NCBI RefSeq assembly: GCF_016890225.1
Contig: NZ_JAFELM010000035.1
Span: forward strand, 28,935-92,934
Direction of reading: 5' to 3'
DNA length: 64,000 nt
DNA from: Bacillus suaedaesalsae
Lineage (GTDB): Bacteria > Bacillota > Bacilli > Bacillales > SA4
This document shows positions 26,774-33,348 of this stretch, one piece after another. The number at the start of each line of letters is the position of its first letter. The first letter of the stretch is position 1. The notes beneath the pieces were generated by a model. The model did not search any database. It was given only the letters and a program-made list of their open reading frames with translations, and had not been told where the DNA came from. The position numbers and the translations under genes were made by a program.

Positions 26774-27493
26774 CTATTGTGTTAGCTTAGTTAGTTGAAA
26801 GAATTCCCCTTCGGGTTTCATTATTTTAATTCCTTTATCTGATTGAAAATATATTTCTTCATCATCTCCATAAAAGACCTTTATATCTATGATTCCAAAA
26901 TCAATGACACTTGTTTTTTCCCGTTTAGGTATCTCCTCTTCATCCCAATCATTTGATGAATTTATTAGTACCATTAGTTCATTGATATTAGATTTATCAT
27001 TTATTTCGAGGCAATTTTTGCTATTAACAACCTCATATACACAAATCCGCTCTGGTATTTCCTCTATCCAAGGAGTTGATGTATATATTGGATTTTTATC
27101 AAAGATGACTTCTGTTTTTTCTTCATATTGATTATAGCTCGCACCTATCCATAACTCTCCGTCAAAACCCTCTTTTCTCCAACTCGAATGAAAACCTGAC
27201 CAATCATTTTCAGTATCCGTATCATCTAAGGCTGACTGTTGGTATTCAACTTTCCAACCAAGGGTAGGTAGTTTTTCCATGTAGAATTCATAAATATCCT
27301 CCCAATGATTGCCCTTCATTACATATTGATGATTAGTAGGCTTTAATCCGTCAAATAGAGGAATATCTTTGTGTTGCTCTGGAATTATTGACATTCCTTC
27401 GTAAGTATCGTCCGTTATTTTTAGATACATTAGCGAGACCACAATAATAAAAATTAAAATGCCGCTAAATAATAATATATTTTTTTTACTCAC
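26774..27493 (-). CDS. Membrane-anchored protein of unknown function
   Basis: 239 residues. A single N-terminal transmembrane segment (about 5-25, LLFSGILIFIIVVSLMYL) anchors a polar extracytoplasmic domain with many Trp, Glu and Asp (HWEDIYEFYMEKLPTLGW, NDWSGFHSSWRKEGFDG). This resembles the soluble domain of several Bacillus hypotheticals, without known function. GTG start at 27493 after AAGGGTGA. Confidence 0.6.
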   Translation of the reverse strand: MSKKNILLFSGILIFIIVVSLMYLKITDDTYEGMSIIPEQHKDIPLFDGLKPTNHQYVMKGNHWEDIYEFYMEKLPTLGWKVEYQQSALDDTDTENDWSGFHSSWRKEGFDGELWIGASYNQYEEKTEVIFDKNPIYTSTPWIEEIPERICVYEVVNSKNCLEINDKSNINELMVLINSSNDWDEEEIPKREKTSVIDFGIIDIKVFYGDDEEIYFQSDKGIKIMKPEGEFFQLTKLTQ

Positions 27494-27557
27494 TATATCA
27501 CCCTTATCTAATTCACTAAACTATATCGTTTGGTAACTATTAATATTCCATTAAAAA

Positions 27558-27584
27558 AGCATTAATCCTTTCTTGATCAATGCT
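27558..27584 (-). terminator. Terminator-like hairpin, GATC/GGATTAATGC family
   Basis: On the minus strand AGCATTGATC...GGATTAATGCT with an A-rich loop, followed by TTTTTT. Similar hairpins occur at 30078-30107 and 31171-31204. It serves the 60-residue gene at 27653. Confidence 0.7.
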
Positions 27585-27603
27585 CAGAAAAAATTCTCTT
27601 ATT

Positions 27604-27633
27604 AAACTATTCTTCCCCAATAGTTTAAGTACA
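27604..27633. repeat. Island repeat, copy 2 (best palindrome)
   Basis: AAACTATT-CTTCCCC-AATAGTTT is a perfect 8-bp inverted repeat around a C-rich loop, then AAGTACAA. It lies between a stop codon (27653) and the terminator at 27558-27584. Confidence 0.65.
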
Positions 27634-27652
27634 ACTCTTCACATAATAACCA

Positions 27653-27835
27653 TTACTTTTTTCTTCTCTGTAGAGAATATACTTGCAGTGAAATAATGAA
27701 AGAAATTTGTATAAAGATTAATAACATTAATACATCCGTTGCTGTTGGATTATCTGGAAGTATGTACGCAATGAAATTAAATAAAAGGTAAGATACTATA
27801 ATAATAACTATAAAATTTAATGGTATTCTCCACAT
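27653..27835 (-). CDS. Small two-helix membrane protein
   Basis: 60 residues from MWRIPLNFIVIIIVSYLL. Two hydrophobic helices (about 5-25 and 33-52) joined by a short polar loop (LPDNPTATD), basic C-terminus (LQRRKK). No recognised family. GGAAGGAAC upstream supports the ATG at 27835. Confidence 0.5.
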   Translation of the reverse strand: MWRIPLNFIVIIIVSYLLFNFIAYILPDNPTATDVLMLLIFIQISFIISLQVYSLQRRKK

Positions 27836-27908
27836 ATTGATTGTTCCTTCCAATTATATTAACTCTTTTTTTATATGTTCTCTGTTAATTGGTACATTTC
27901 CTTCTTTA

Positions 27909-27937
27909 ACTAAACTTCCCCTTTACTTCAATAAAAA
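27909..27937. repeat. Island repeat, copy 3 (degenerate)
   Basis: ACTAAACTTCCCCTTTACTT then CAATAAAAA, followed at once by the hairpin at 27937-27953. Confidence 0.45.
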
Positions 27938-27953
27938 GGAGTTAATCTCCTTC
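27937..27953 (-). terminator. Terminator of the zinc-ribbon gene at 27997
   Basis: AAGGAG/CTCCTT stem, loop TTAAT; followed by TTTTTATT on the minus strand. Confidence 0.65.
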
Positions 27954-27996
27954 TTAAAGCACCCGTTTGTTAAATAACTTATGTTCAAGACTACTG

Positions 27997-28227
27997 TTAT
28001 TTTATATCGTTATTTTTCTTATGTTTGAAAATAACTAAATTACACTCTTCACACCTTAATGCTGGAGTTTTTTTAACTTTTAACAATGCATCACCTATTA
28101 ATGTTTCACTTCCAAAATCAGCAAAGATTGAATCAGGAGAGTCTGACCAGCAAATTCTTCGAGGAGAGAAAATATATCCTTGCTTCAACTCGTTACTACA
28201 TTCAGGACACCTTACAACATCGTCCAT
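27997..28227 (-). CDS. Small zinc-ribbon protein (DUF6487-like)
   Basis: 76 residues. CPECSNELKQGYIFSPRRICW at the N-terminus and LRCEECNLVIFKHKK at the C-terminus give two CxxC pairs. The layout CPxC - GYI - W - PALRCExC - IIF resembles DUF6487 proteins, which are small and of unknown function. Located in the accessory island between two small membrane-protein genes. Confidence 0.6.
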   Translation of the reverse strand: MDDVVRCPECSNELKQGYIFSPRRICWSDSPDSIFADFGSETLIGDALLKVKKTPALRCEECNLVIFKHKKNNDIK

Positions 28228-28264
28228 TGTTAGTTACACCACCTTCTTCTTCGTGTTTCTTATT

Positions 28265-28294
28265 GAAGTAACCTTCCCAATAGTTCAGTAAGAA
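28265..28294. repeat. Island repeat, copy 4
   Basis: GAAGTAACCTTCCCAATAGT then TCAGTAAGAA, in the 79-base gap between two genes. Confidence 0.5.
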
Positions 28295-28306
28295 TGAAAA
28301 TTATCA

Positions 28307-28597
28307 TTACCTCAAATTACTATTAATTTTATATATTTTATTCTTGCAAATAAACGCCCATATCAACAAAATAGATACCATTATCAGATAAAAAATAGAA
28401 AATATGAATACTACTCCTCCCATGCGATCTCCAACATTCTCAACGAGTGCATGATAAACTAAATATAATATATATAGTAATGGGGCTAAAGCTGGGAGAT
28501 ATACAAATCTAGATTTATATCTGGCTAGAATAAAAATTAATATAGCTAGTATTACCAAAGGTAGAACATAAAAGTTTATTATCCAAGTAGAATACAT
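28307..28597 (-). CDS. Small membrane protein, unknown
   Basis: 96 residues with three hydrophobic segments (about 10-25, 33-50, 64-85) and short basic loops. No recognised family; the C-terminal end is basic (CKNKIYKINSNLR). GAGGAGGTATC precedes the ATG, so it is probably real. Confidence 0.5.
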   Translation of the reverse strand: MYSTWIINFYVLPLVILAILIFILARYKSRFVYLPALAPLLYILYLVYHALVENVGDRMGGVVFIFSIFYLIMVSILLIWAFICKNKIYKINSNLR

Positions 28598-28693
28598 GAT
28601 ACCTCCTCATTTTTATGATATTTCATGAAAATCGATTCTAGTAATTAGAAAATCAGAAAAGATTTAGAATATCTAAGTTTTTTCTGCTTGATT

Positions 28694-28723
28694 TTACTAT
28701 TCTTCCCTGATAGTTCAATAAGA
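28694..28723. repeat. Island repeat, copy 5
   Basis: TTACTATTCTTCCCTGATAG then TTCAATAAGA; the inverted repeat ACTAT/ATAGT is kept. A half copy ACTATTCTTG follows at 28743. Confidence 0.55.
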
Positions 28724-28752
28724 TCTTCGACAAAATAGTGTTACTATTCTTG

Positions 28753-28782
28753 AATTAACGATCCCCTTAATTTAATAAAAAA
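28753..28782. repeat. Island repeat, copy 6 (degenerate)
   Basis: AATTAACGATCCCCTTAATT then TAATAAAAAA. Only the CCCC core and the right part resemble the family. Confidence 0.35.
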
Positions 28783-28836
28783 CCTTGAATTGATACAAAT
28801 ACTGAAAATAGAAAAAGAACACTAAATAACCAACCT

Positions 28837-29382
28837 TTAGTTAAATAGTACCTTATTTATAAATTCTGTTTTTGCTTCTGTATATCCCTCACGGTCATTA
28901 TTAAATTCTTGTGCTAATTGGCTCTTAATTGTAGCGTATTCCTCTACAAGTTGTGCATTAGTTCTTAGTTTATTTCGAAATTTAAGTTGTTTTTCCCAAC
29001 GTTCTTCTCCTTCTTGCATTAGATGTAAATGAGCTACTCGTTTATCGTTCTTCACTTTAACAAAAAATCTTCTCCAAAGCTGTCCGTCTAATTCGGGAGG
29101 TACATAATGCCAATCGTATAAAGATAGGTTTTCCACTATTTTGTTGATAAGTTCAAATGATTGAATAGAAGCCATTAAGTCGATTATTGGTTTAGCTGGC
29201 AAATTAGGGATTGCTGTACTGCCTATATGTTTCACTTGCTTAACACCAAAAGCAGAAAGTATATTGTATAGTTCTTCTCTCTCCTGAATACCTTTGTCCT
29301 TCCACATAGGGTCTGGCTTTTTTATCTCAATTGCTTCAAATGCCCATACTGGAATATTTTTATGTTCAATACTATCGTCCAT
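28837..29382 (-). CDS. GrpB family nucleotidyltransferase-like protein
   Basis: 181 residues. The core VKHIGSTAIPNLPAKPIIDL (about 55-74) is the GS...D-type nucleotidyltransferase motif of the GrpB/UPF0157 family; RVAHLHLMQEG follows. Some family members are fused to dephospho-CoA kinase; the stand-alone role is unknown. AAGGGG precedes the ATG. It sits in the accessory island. Confidence 0.82.
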   Translation of the reverse strand: MDDSIEHKNIPVWAFEAIEIKKPDPMWKDKGIQEREELYNILSAFGVKQVKHIGSTAIPNLPAKPIIDLMASIQSFELINKIVENLSLYDWHYVPPELDGQLWRRFFVKVKNDKRVAHLHLMQEGEERWEKQLKFRNKLRTNAQLVEEYATIKSQLAQEFNNDREGYTEAKTEFINKVLFN

Positions 29383-29410
29383 TAAGTCTATCCCCTTCTT
29401 ATTTTCTTCA

Positions 29411-29437
29411 ACAAACCTTCCCCTTTAGATGAATATT
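29411..29437. repeat. Island repeat, copy 7 (degenerate)
   Basis: ACAAACCTTCCCCTTTAGAT then GAATATT, directly upstream of the GrpB gene. Confidence 0.4.
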
Positions 29438-29466
29438 TACGTGTTTACACCAACTCGTTCGATGAG

Positions 29467-30012
29467 TTAGTTTCCTCCTATAGGGTTACCGTATTTATCA
29501 AAATACTTATATTTAAATTCATGAGATTTACCTTGGGGTACATCAATCCAACTAATAGACTGCTGATTAACACTATAATCCTGTTCGATAACTTTACCAT
29601 CAACATCCAATTCCATTTTAGAAATTTCATTTTCTTTATTAGTAATAATCATAAATTTTAATATAGGTGATTCACTAGCAAATATGTTAATTAAGAAAGG
29701 AACAAATGATTCCCCCTCTCTTTTCTCTATGTGCGTCCATCTATAGTTTCCTTTTTTATCTTTAGTAAATTGAATGTATGCAGGATGATTATTAAATAAA
29801 AATCCTACTACTCTATCATCGTTTATATCCTTAATTTCCAAAATTTCTATTTTTCCATTTTCGTATCCATCAATTGTGTTTATAACTTTTACTATAGACT
29901 TCTTATCGTTACCATATGGCCTATTCATAATATCTGTTAAATAGAGAGTAAATACTCCAATTAAGATTATAGCAGTTAAAGAGTTCAACACTCTTTTATT
30001 CTTTAATATCAT
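29467..30012 (-). CDS. Membrane-anchored protein of unknown function
   Basis: 181 residues, with an N-terminal membrane anchor (about 9-27, LNSLTAIILIGVFTLYL) and a strand-rich extracytoplasmic domain (KIEILEIKDINDDRVVGFLF, SKMELDVDGKVIEQDYS). No named family. AAGGAAGGTGATC upstream of the ATG. One of several single-anchor proteins in the island. Confidence 0.55.
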   Translation of the reverse strand: MILKNKRVLNSLTAIILIGVFTLYLTDIMNRPYGNDKKSIVKVINTIDGYENGKIEILEIKDINDDRVVGFLFNNHPAYIQFTKDKKGNYRWTHIEKREGESFVPFLINIFASESPILKFMIITNKENEISKMELDVDGKVIEQDYSVNQQSISWIDVPQGKSHEFKYKYFDKYGNPIGGN

Positions 30013-30077
30013 GCCAGATCACCTTCCTTTTGGAGGACAATGATTATTTATTCAATTAAGTTTACTTCAACAAAAAA

Positions 30078-30107
30078 GTACACTAATCCTTTTTTTGATC
30101 AATACAC
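30078..30107 (-). terminator. Terminator-like hairpin downstream of the Nif3 homologue
   Basis: GTACACTAATCC...GATCAATACAC pairs with some G-U on the minus strand and is followed by TTTTTTG. It has the same sequence frame as the hairpin at 27558-27584. Confidence 0.55.
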
Positions 30108-30209
30108 AATTCCGAACCTTGAACGAATTATTTTACTATCTTTATACATAGACTACATAAATCAATGAAGTCTATAATTTAATTGTGATACTTTTTCTGT
30201 TATTATGTC

Positions 30210-30972
30210 TTATTTTAAATTCGCTTCATAATGCTCTTCATTAAGTTTCACTACTTCAAGTTCCTTTATGGTCTCATTCAATTTCAATGCTAAACTTTGA
30301 ATTCCAAAGAATTCTGTGAAAGTATGACTCCCAATTATAAGATTTATCCCTTTAAACTTAGCATATTGAATCGTATACAAATTACATTCCCCTGTAATGT
30401 AAACATCACAATTATTTTCAATTGCTTCCTTAAGGCAAGTTGTTGGCCCTCCATTACCACAAACTAAACCCACTCGCTTCACTTTTTTTGTCATTAAACC
30501 GCCAAGATCTTACTGGTTCTTCAAGTAGATTTTCAAGATTCTTTACTAATTCATTGAATTCAATCTCTTTATCATATTCTGCGATTCTACCAAAATATAA
30601 CCCTTCCCATTCATGTGTTCTTTTAACAATTTCAATATTCAATCTTTTTAATAAACTATCATTTGTTCCAAAGTTACAGTCATCAAGTGGCAAGTGATTA
30701 TAATAGTGACTTATACCATACTCTTCTAGTTTTTCTATGCATGCCTCTTTTAATCCATATATTTCATCCCATGCATCGTGGTGTGTCACCAACATATCAA
30801 CACCATGAATTCTTGCTTCCTCTATAGTTTCAAGCGTTAGGTTTACACAGTATCCTAATTTTTTAACATTTTTTTCTGCATAGTATGTAATCCCAGATTC
30901 ACTAGAATAGATTTCCTTACTTGTTACATTAAAAAGATCATTAATTCTTTCAACAATACTTGAAACATCCAT
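30210..30972 (-). pseudogene. Nif3-like dinuclear metal protein, frameshifted
   Basis: Two parts of one Nif3/YqfO-type protein. The first frame (30972 to 30454) has LGYCVNLTLETIEEA, the metal-binding LVTHHDAWDEIYG and HLPLDDCNFG, ending EPVRSWRFNDKK. The continuation, VKRVGLVCGNGGPTT...DVYITGE...GSHTFTEFFG, is in another frame (30494 to 30210). The switch falls in a run of seven A (minus strand, about 30483-30489); removing one A joins both parts as NDKKVKRVGL. Either a recent indel or slippage decoding. Nif3 proteins are widespread metal-binding proteins without a settled function; a chromosomal paralogue would normally exist elsewhere. Confidence 0.8.
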
Positions 30973-31170
30973 ATACTGACCTCCTCAATTTTATCCTGCT
31001 TTCTCTTCAATTCACTTTTTGCACCTTGGTTGTAATAATAATTTAACATAAATATCCAACTTAATACTCACTAGGTTATTCCAAATCTCGCTTTATTTGC
31101 TGCGAATATGAGTCTAATACATAATAAATTGCTATTGTGTGAACTAAACTTTTCCATTAATACAAAAAGA

Positions 31171-31204
31171 GAGTGCATTAATCCTGCTTAAATAGAATGC
31201 ACTC
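31171..31204 (-). terminator. Terminator of the CPWCG protein gene
   Basis: GAGTGCATTAATCC...GAATGCACTC hairpin; on the minus strand followed by TCTTTTTG. Shares the GGATTAATGC arm with the hairpins at 27558 and 30078. Confidence 0.75.
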
Positions 31205-31212
31205 CTTGGTAA

Positions 31213-31407
31213 TCAAAGTTTAGAACCACACCACGGACAAAATGAGATTCCGATACTTGAAGAACCTCCATCATGAATTATTAAGCCATAGTCATGATCT
31301 TTTTCACTAAATATTATTATTTTATCTGGACATTCAAATGGATTATCATGTATGTCACATTTGTAATTCGAATGATAACCCATATCATCACAACAATGTT
31401 TTTTCAT
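31213..31407 (-). CDS. Small zinc-binding protein (DUF6980-like)
   Basis: 64 residues from MKKHCCDDMGYHSNYKCDIH. Cysteines in HCCDDM, KCDIH, ECPDK and the terminal FCPWCGSKL suggest zinc binding; YGLIIHDGGSSSIGI is the conserved middle. It resembles DUF6980 proteins of unknown function. I prefer the ATG at 31407 (AAGAGG upstream) over the one at 31449. Confidence 0.62.
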   Translation of the reverse strand: MKKHCCDDMGYHSNYKCDIHDNPFECPDKIIIFSEKDHDYGLIIHDGGSSSIGISFCPWCGSKL

Positions 31408-31717
31408 TATTAGCCTCTTATCTAGATATTTTTCATACTTATACTTCATCCATTAGTTGAGCAAAGCCGATTAATTTTAAAGGTTTAAACCAACCTTTAT
31501 AAACATATCCTCTCAAATTCACTGTAACCTTTATTTTGAATCAAGGTCAACAAAGCCGGCGTTACCGTTCCTTAGTTAAATGCACCACTTAACTTTAAAG
31601 TGCGAGGTAATTTCCATTTTCCTCAAAGCTGTATACTCCAGTTGGATACGAATGGCAATTTGATTTCATGCGTTCAATGTAATTTATTAATTGGTTGATA
31701 TAAATTGGCAAAAGAGA
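31408..31717. other. Intergenic stretch, no gene found
   Basis: About 310 bases with several short inverted repeats, for example AAAGGTT/AACCTTT near 31480-31500. No coding frame with a ribosome site. It marks the right edge of the accessory island. Confidence 0.4.
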
Positions 31718-31742
31718 GACCAAATCACTAAGAGATTTGGTC
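31718..31742 (-). terminator. Terminator of the RsgA-type gene
   Basis: 9-bp stem GACCAAATC/GATTTGGTC, loop 7; followed on the minus strand by TCTCTTTTG. Confidence 0.75.
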
Positions 31743-31788
31743 AGTTAATTTCTTTTTATTTGTAGACTTCTACACCGAAACGGAAGCA

Positions 31789-32850
31789 TTATTTTCTATA
31801 AACTCTCGTACGGTCACCAGCAAGCTTTTTCCATTTTTCTTTTTCTGCTAGCTGGGCTCTTTTGTCATTTTTTCTATCTAGGTATGCTAGTTCTCGTTGT
31901 AGTTTGATATAGCTTTGGAATCGTTTCTCATCAAGTGCTCCTGATTCAATTGCCTCTCGCACCGCACATTCGCGTTCTTTTTCGTGCTTACAATCTCTGA
32001 AATAACATTGTTCAGCTAAATCTTCAACATCTGAAAAGCTTTGACTCATGCCACCGTCCGCTTCCCAAAGCTGTAATTCCCTCATACCTGGAGTATCAAT
32101 AATCATTCCACCTGATGGAAGTACGACTAGTTCTCTATGTGTTGTTGTATGTCGTCCTTTTCCGTCCTCATCTCTAATATCTTGAACAAGCTGCTTTTCT
32201 TCTCCTAGTAAGTAGTTCGTTAATGTAGATTTACCGGCACCAGAAGATCCAAGTAATGCAACTGTCTGACCTTCACCCAGGTATGACTGTAATGGCTCAA
32301 GCCCCGTTAAATCTTTCGCACTTGTCACATGGATTGGCACTCCGAACGCAACACCTTCAACATCTTGTATAAATGGCTCTGAATCTTCACAAAGGTCAGC
32401 CTTTGTTAAAACAATGACCGGATTTGCTCCACTTTCCCAAGTTAAAAGTAAATACCGTTCTAATCGACGAATGTTAAAATCTTGATTTAAGGCTGCTACA
32501 AGAAAAACTGTATTAACATTTGTCGCAACAATTTGTTCTTCTGTTGTTTCACCTGCAACTTTTCGTGAAAACTTACTGAATCGTGGTAATATGCTATGAA
32601 TCGTTGCTTTACCTTCATTTAGCCTTGCTGAAAGAAGTACCCAATCCCCAACAGCAGGATAATCTTCTCTACCTCCTGCCAGGAATCGCATTTTACCTGT
32701 AATTTCAGCCATCAATTCACCTGACTCTGTCATTACACGATAAATTCGCTTATGCTCTAACGTTACTCTTCCTGCAATCCATTCTGTATTTGTTATTGCA
32801 TCCATTTCATTTTGTAATTGTGTATTCCAACCTAATTGAGTTAAATTCAA
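31789..32850 (-). CDS. RsgA-type ribosome-assembly GTPase
   Basis: 353 residues. An OB-fold-like N-terminal domain (about 20-100) is followed by a circularly permuted GTPase: LTKADLCED (G4) precedes the P-loop LLGSSGAGKSTL and the G3-like DTPGMREL, with GKGRHTTTHREL between. The zinc knuckle is CYFRDCKHEKEREC. RsgA (YjeQ/YloQ) checks the 30S decoding site late in assembly. It is longer than B. subtilis YloQ and probably a second paralogue. GTAGGAGG upstream. Its leader carries a small open frame and terminator-like hairpins, suggesting regulated read-through; see 32902-33164. Confidence 0.88.
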   Translation of the reverse strand: MNLTQLGWNTQLQNEMDAITNTEWIAGRVTLEHKRIYRVMTESGELMAEITGKMRFLAGGREDYPAVGDWVLLSARLNEGKATIHSILPRFSKFSRKVAGETTEEQIVATNVNTVFLVAALNQDFNIRRLERYLLLTWESGANPVIVLTKADLCEDSEPFIQDVEGVAFGVPIHVTSAKDLTGLEPLQSYLGEGQTVALLGSSGAGKSTLTNYLLGEEKQLVQDIRDEDGKGRHTTTHRELVVLPSGGMIIDTPGMRELQLWEADGGMSQSFSDVEDLAEQCYFRDCKHEKERECAVREAIESGALDEKRFQSYIKLQRELAYLDRKNDKRAQLAEKEKWKKLAGDRTRVYRK

Positions 32851-32901
32851 ATTTGTTTCCTCCTACGGAACGTTTCATTTTTTGTTTTTTTCAAATAAAA
32901 A

Positions 32902-32921
32902 AAGACCGTTCTCACGGTCTT
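32902..32921 (-). terminator. Terminator in the 5' leader of the RsgA-type gene (attenuator)
   Basis: 8-bp stem AAGACCGT/ACGGTCTT, loop TCTC; on the minus strand followed by seven T. It lies 52 bases upstream of the GTPase start, so it must be overcome for expression. Confidence 0.8.
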
Positions 32922-32936
32922 AAAGGATAGAGGTAC

Positions 32937-32954
32937 CCAGCTAACATTAGCTGG
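32937..32954 (-). promoter_or_regulatory. Hairpin in the RsgA leader
   Basis: CCAGCTAA-CA-TTAGCTGG forms an 8-bp stem without a U-tract, between the two terminator-like hairpins. Confidence 0.6.
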
Positions 32955-32974
32955 AATACTTCCAAGACAAAAGA

Positions 32975-33007
32975 AAAACCATGAGTGCATTCACAGCCCA
33001 TGGTTTT
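32975..33007 (-). terminator. First terminator-like hairpin of the RsgA leader
   Basis: 9-bp stem AAAACCATG/CATGGTTTT; on the minus strand the stem is followed by TTCTTTTG. Its loop contains GGGCTGTG, complementary to CACAGCCC inside the leader open frame (codons 14-16), so the two structures are mutually exclusive. Confidence 0.7.
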
Positions 33008-33036
33008 ATCATCCGTTCACATAGTAGAAAATGAAT

Positions 33037-33099
33037 TTACAAATATACCGAGGGCTGTGCTATGAAGTTATATGCGTTTACAACAATTAATTTTTCCAT
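33037..33099 (-). CDS. 20-codon leader peptide upstream of the RsgA-type gene
   Basis: MEKLIVVNAYNFIAQPSVYL, preceded by GAGGGATG with normal spacing and by a good sigma-A promoter (33136-33164). Codons 14-16 (GCA CAG CCC) contain CACAGCCC, which can pair with the loop of the hairpin at 32975-33007. I infer that ribosome stalling or speed on this peptide changes folding of the leader and read-through into the GTPase gene. I do not recognise the peptide. Confidence 0.55.
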   Translation of the reverse strand: MEKLIVVNAYNFIAQPSVYL

Positions 33100-33135
33100 A
33101 TTACATCCCTCGCTTTCGATCAGTTATTTAAGATA

Positions 33136-33164
33136 AGTATAGTATAAACACTTTACCTTGTAAA
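33136..33164 (-). promoter_or_regulatory. Sigma-A promoter of the RsgA leader
   Basis: -35 TTTACA (33164-33159), 17-base spacer, -10 TATACT (33141-33136); transcription would start near 33129, about 280 bases before the GTPase start. A second overlapping TATACT gives a 12-base spacing and is less likely used. Confidence 0.7.
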
Positions 33165-33217
33165 TACACAATTGGATATTTTTTTATAAAATGGTAAATC
33201 TGCCTATATTGTGCATA

Positions 33218-33313
33218 TGCGTCAAAATATTGATATTTGTTTCAAAATTTTAATATATGCATCAAAATATATATTTTTGCATCGAAATCCTGATATATGA
33301 ACCAAAACGATAG
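33218..33313. repeat. Five tandem degenerate 20-bp repeats
   Basis: TGCGTCAAAAT (33218), TGTTTCAAAAT (33238), TGCATCAAAAT (33258), TGCATCGAAAT (33278) and TGAACCAAAAC (33298) recur exactly every 20 bases, each followed by an AT-rich part (for example ATTGATAT). Located just upstream of the leader promoter and after the parC terminator. Confidence 0.75.
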
Positions 33314-33317
33314 AAAA

Positions 33318-33343
33318 AGAGCATATCCTCTTGGATATGCTCT
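33318..33343 (-). terminator. Terminator of parC
   Basis: Perfect 11-bp stem AGAGCATATCC/GGATATGCTCT with loop TCTT; TTTTTCTAT follows on the minus strand. Confidence 0.9.
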
Positions 33344-33348
33344 AAATC

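Noticed and set aside
26731..31204. Integron with attC sites
   Set aside because: The repeats are palindromic but lack the conserved attC core, copies differ in length and spacing, and no integrase is found.
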